Below, piece by piece: positions 45,980 through 46,072 of a DNA stretch of 46,072 bases. The first letter of the stretch is position 1, and each line of letters starts with the position of its first letter. Both the position numbers and the translations under genes were made by a program. Origin of the DNA: Staphylococcus petrasii (GTDB taxonomy: Bacteria; Bacillota; Bacilli; Staphylococcales; Staphylococcaceae); contig NZ_PPRC01000004.1 of NCBI RefSeq assembly GCF_002902565.1, positions 1 through 46,072 of the forward strand, in the 5' to 3' direction. The notes beneath the pieces are model-generated. The model had not been told where the DNA came from. It worked only from the letters and a program-made list of their open reading frames with translations, and did no database searches.

Positions 45980-46072
45980 TCTGGTGACAATGGCAAGGAG
46001 GTCACACCTGTTCCCATGCCGAACACAGAAGTTAAGCTCCTTAGCGCCGATGGTAGTTGGATTTACGTTCCG
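45980..46072 (+). rRNA. rrf: 5S ribosomal RNA, 5' part
   Basis: The gene begins near 45980 (TCTGGTGACAATGGCAAGG) and runs off the window after 93 bases. No 16S or 23S sequence lies between it and lysS, and two promoters directly precede it. In S. aureus I recall a similar solitary 5S after lysS heading a tRNA and rRNA cluster, which would continue beyond the window. Confidence 0.93.

Overview
This window is a stretch of low-GC Firmicutes chromosome from the genus Staphylococcus. The YSIRK/LPXTG surface protein, the staphylococcal versions of every housekeeping protein, the intergenic repeat types and the 5S rRNA sequence all point there. It is probably a coagulase-negative species, but the species cannot be fixed from the sequence alone. 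Both ends lie inside 5S rRNA genes. The first 72 bases are identical to the last 72, so the window most likely ends where an assembler met the repeated 5S gene. It does not look like a circular replicon.

Layout. (1) 1-150: 3' part of a 5S rRNA and its terminator. (2) 439-7245: a 2268-residue cell-wall-anchored adhesin-like protein with 13 tandem 67-residue MucBP-like repeats; this is the only clearly accessory gene. (3) 7419-9933: speG, an Orn/Lys/Arg decarboxylase-family gene and tmk, probably one transcript joining polyamine metabolism to dTMP kinase. (4) 9962-14490: pstA/darA, holB, ricT, yabA, trmN6, yazA, rsmI. (5) 14726-19512: metG, tatD, rnmV, rsmA, veg. (6) 19836-25827: ispE, purR, ridA, spoVG, glmU, prs, rplY. 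(7) 25828-26589: a 760-bp gene-free interval packed with inverted and direct repeats and terminators. (8) 26590-34164: pth, mfd, a SpoVB/YabM-type flippase, mazG, rqcP, divIC, most overlapping by a few bases. (9) 34299-39486: yabR, tilS, hpt, a 550-bp repeat interval containing a STAR-type element, and ftsH. (10) 39724-45424: hslO, cysK, folP-folB-folK, a decayed dusB remnant, lysS. (11) 45425-46072: a terminator, a 16-bp tandem repeat, two tandem promoters and the start of a second 5S rRNA that is not preceded by a 23S gene.

Gene order follows the classical Bacillus tmk-to-lysS segment. The sporulation genes recalled from that segment (abrB, yabG, sspF, fin, spoVT, yabP, yabQ, spoIIE) are absent, while spoVG and the YabM-type gene remain. 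Functions cover replication (tmk, holB, yabA), tRNA and rRNA maturation (rnmV, rsmA, rsmI, trmN6, tilS, pth), aminoacylation (metG, lysS), precursor supply (ispE, glmU, prs, hpt), folate and cysteine synthesis, cell division (divIC), proteostasis (ftsH, hslO, rqcP) and c-di-AMP sensing (pstA).

I see no phage, CRISPR array, complete insertion sequence, toxin-antitoxin pair or anti-phage system, and no clear new multigene system. The most interesting items are the repeat-rich intergenic regions, the dusB fossil, the solitary promoter-driven 5S gene, the speG-decarboxylase pairing and the composition break inside the YabM-type flippase gene.
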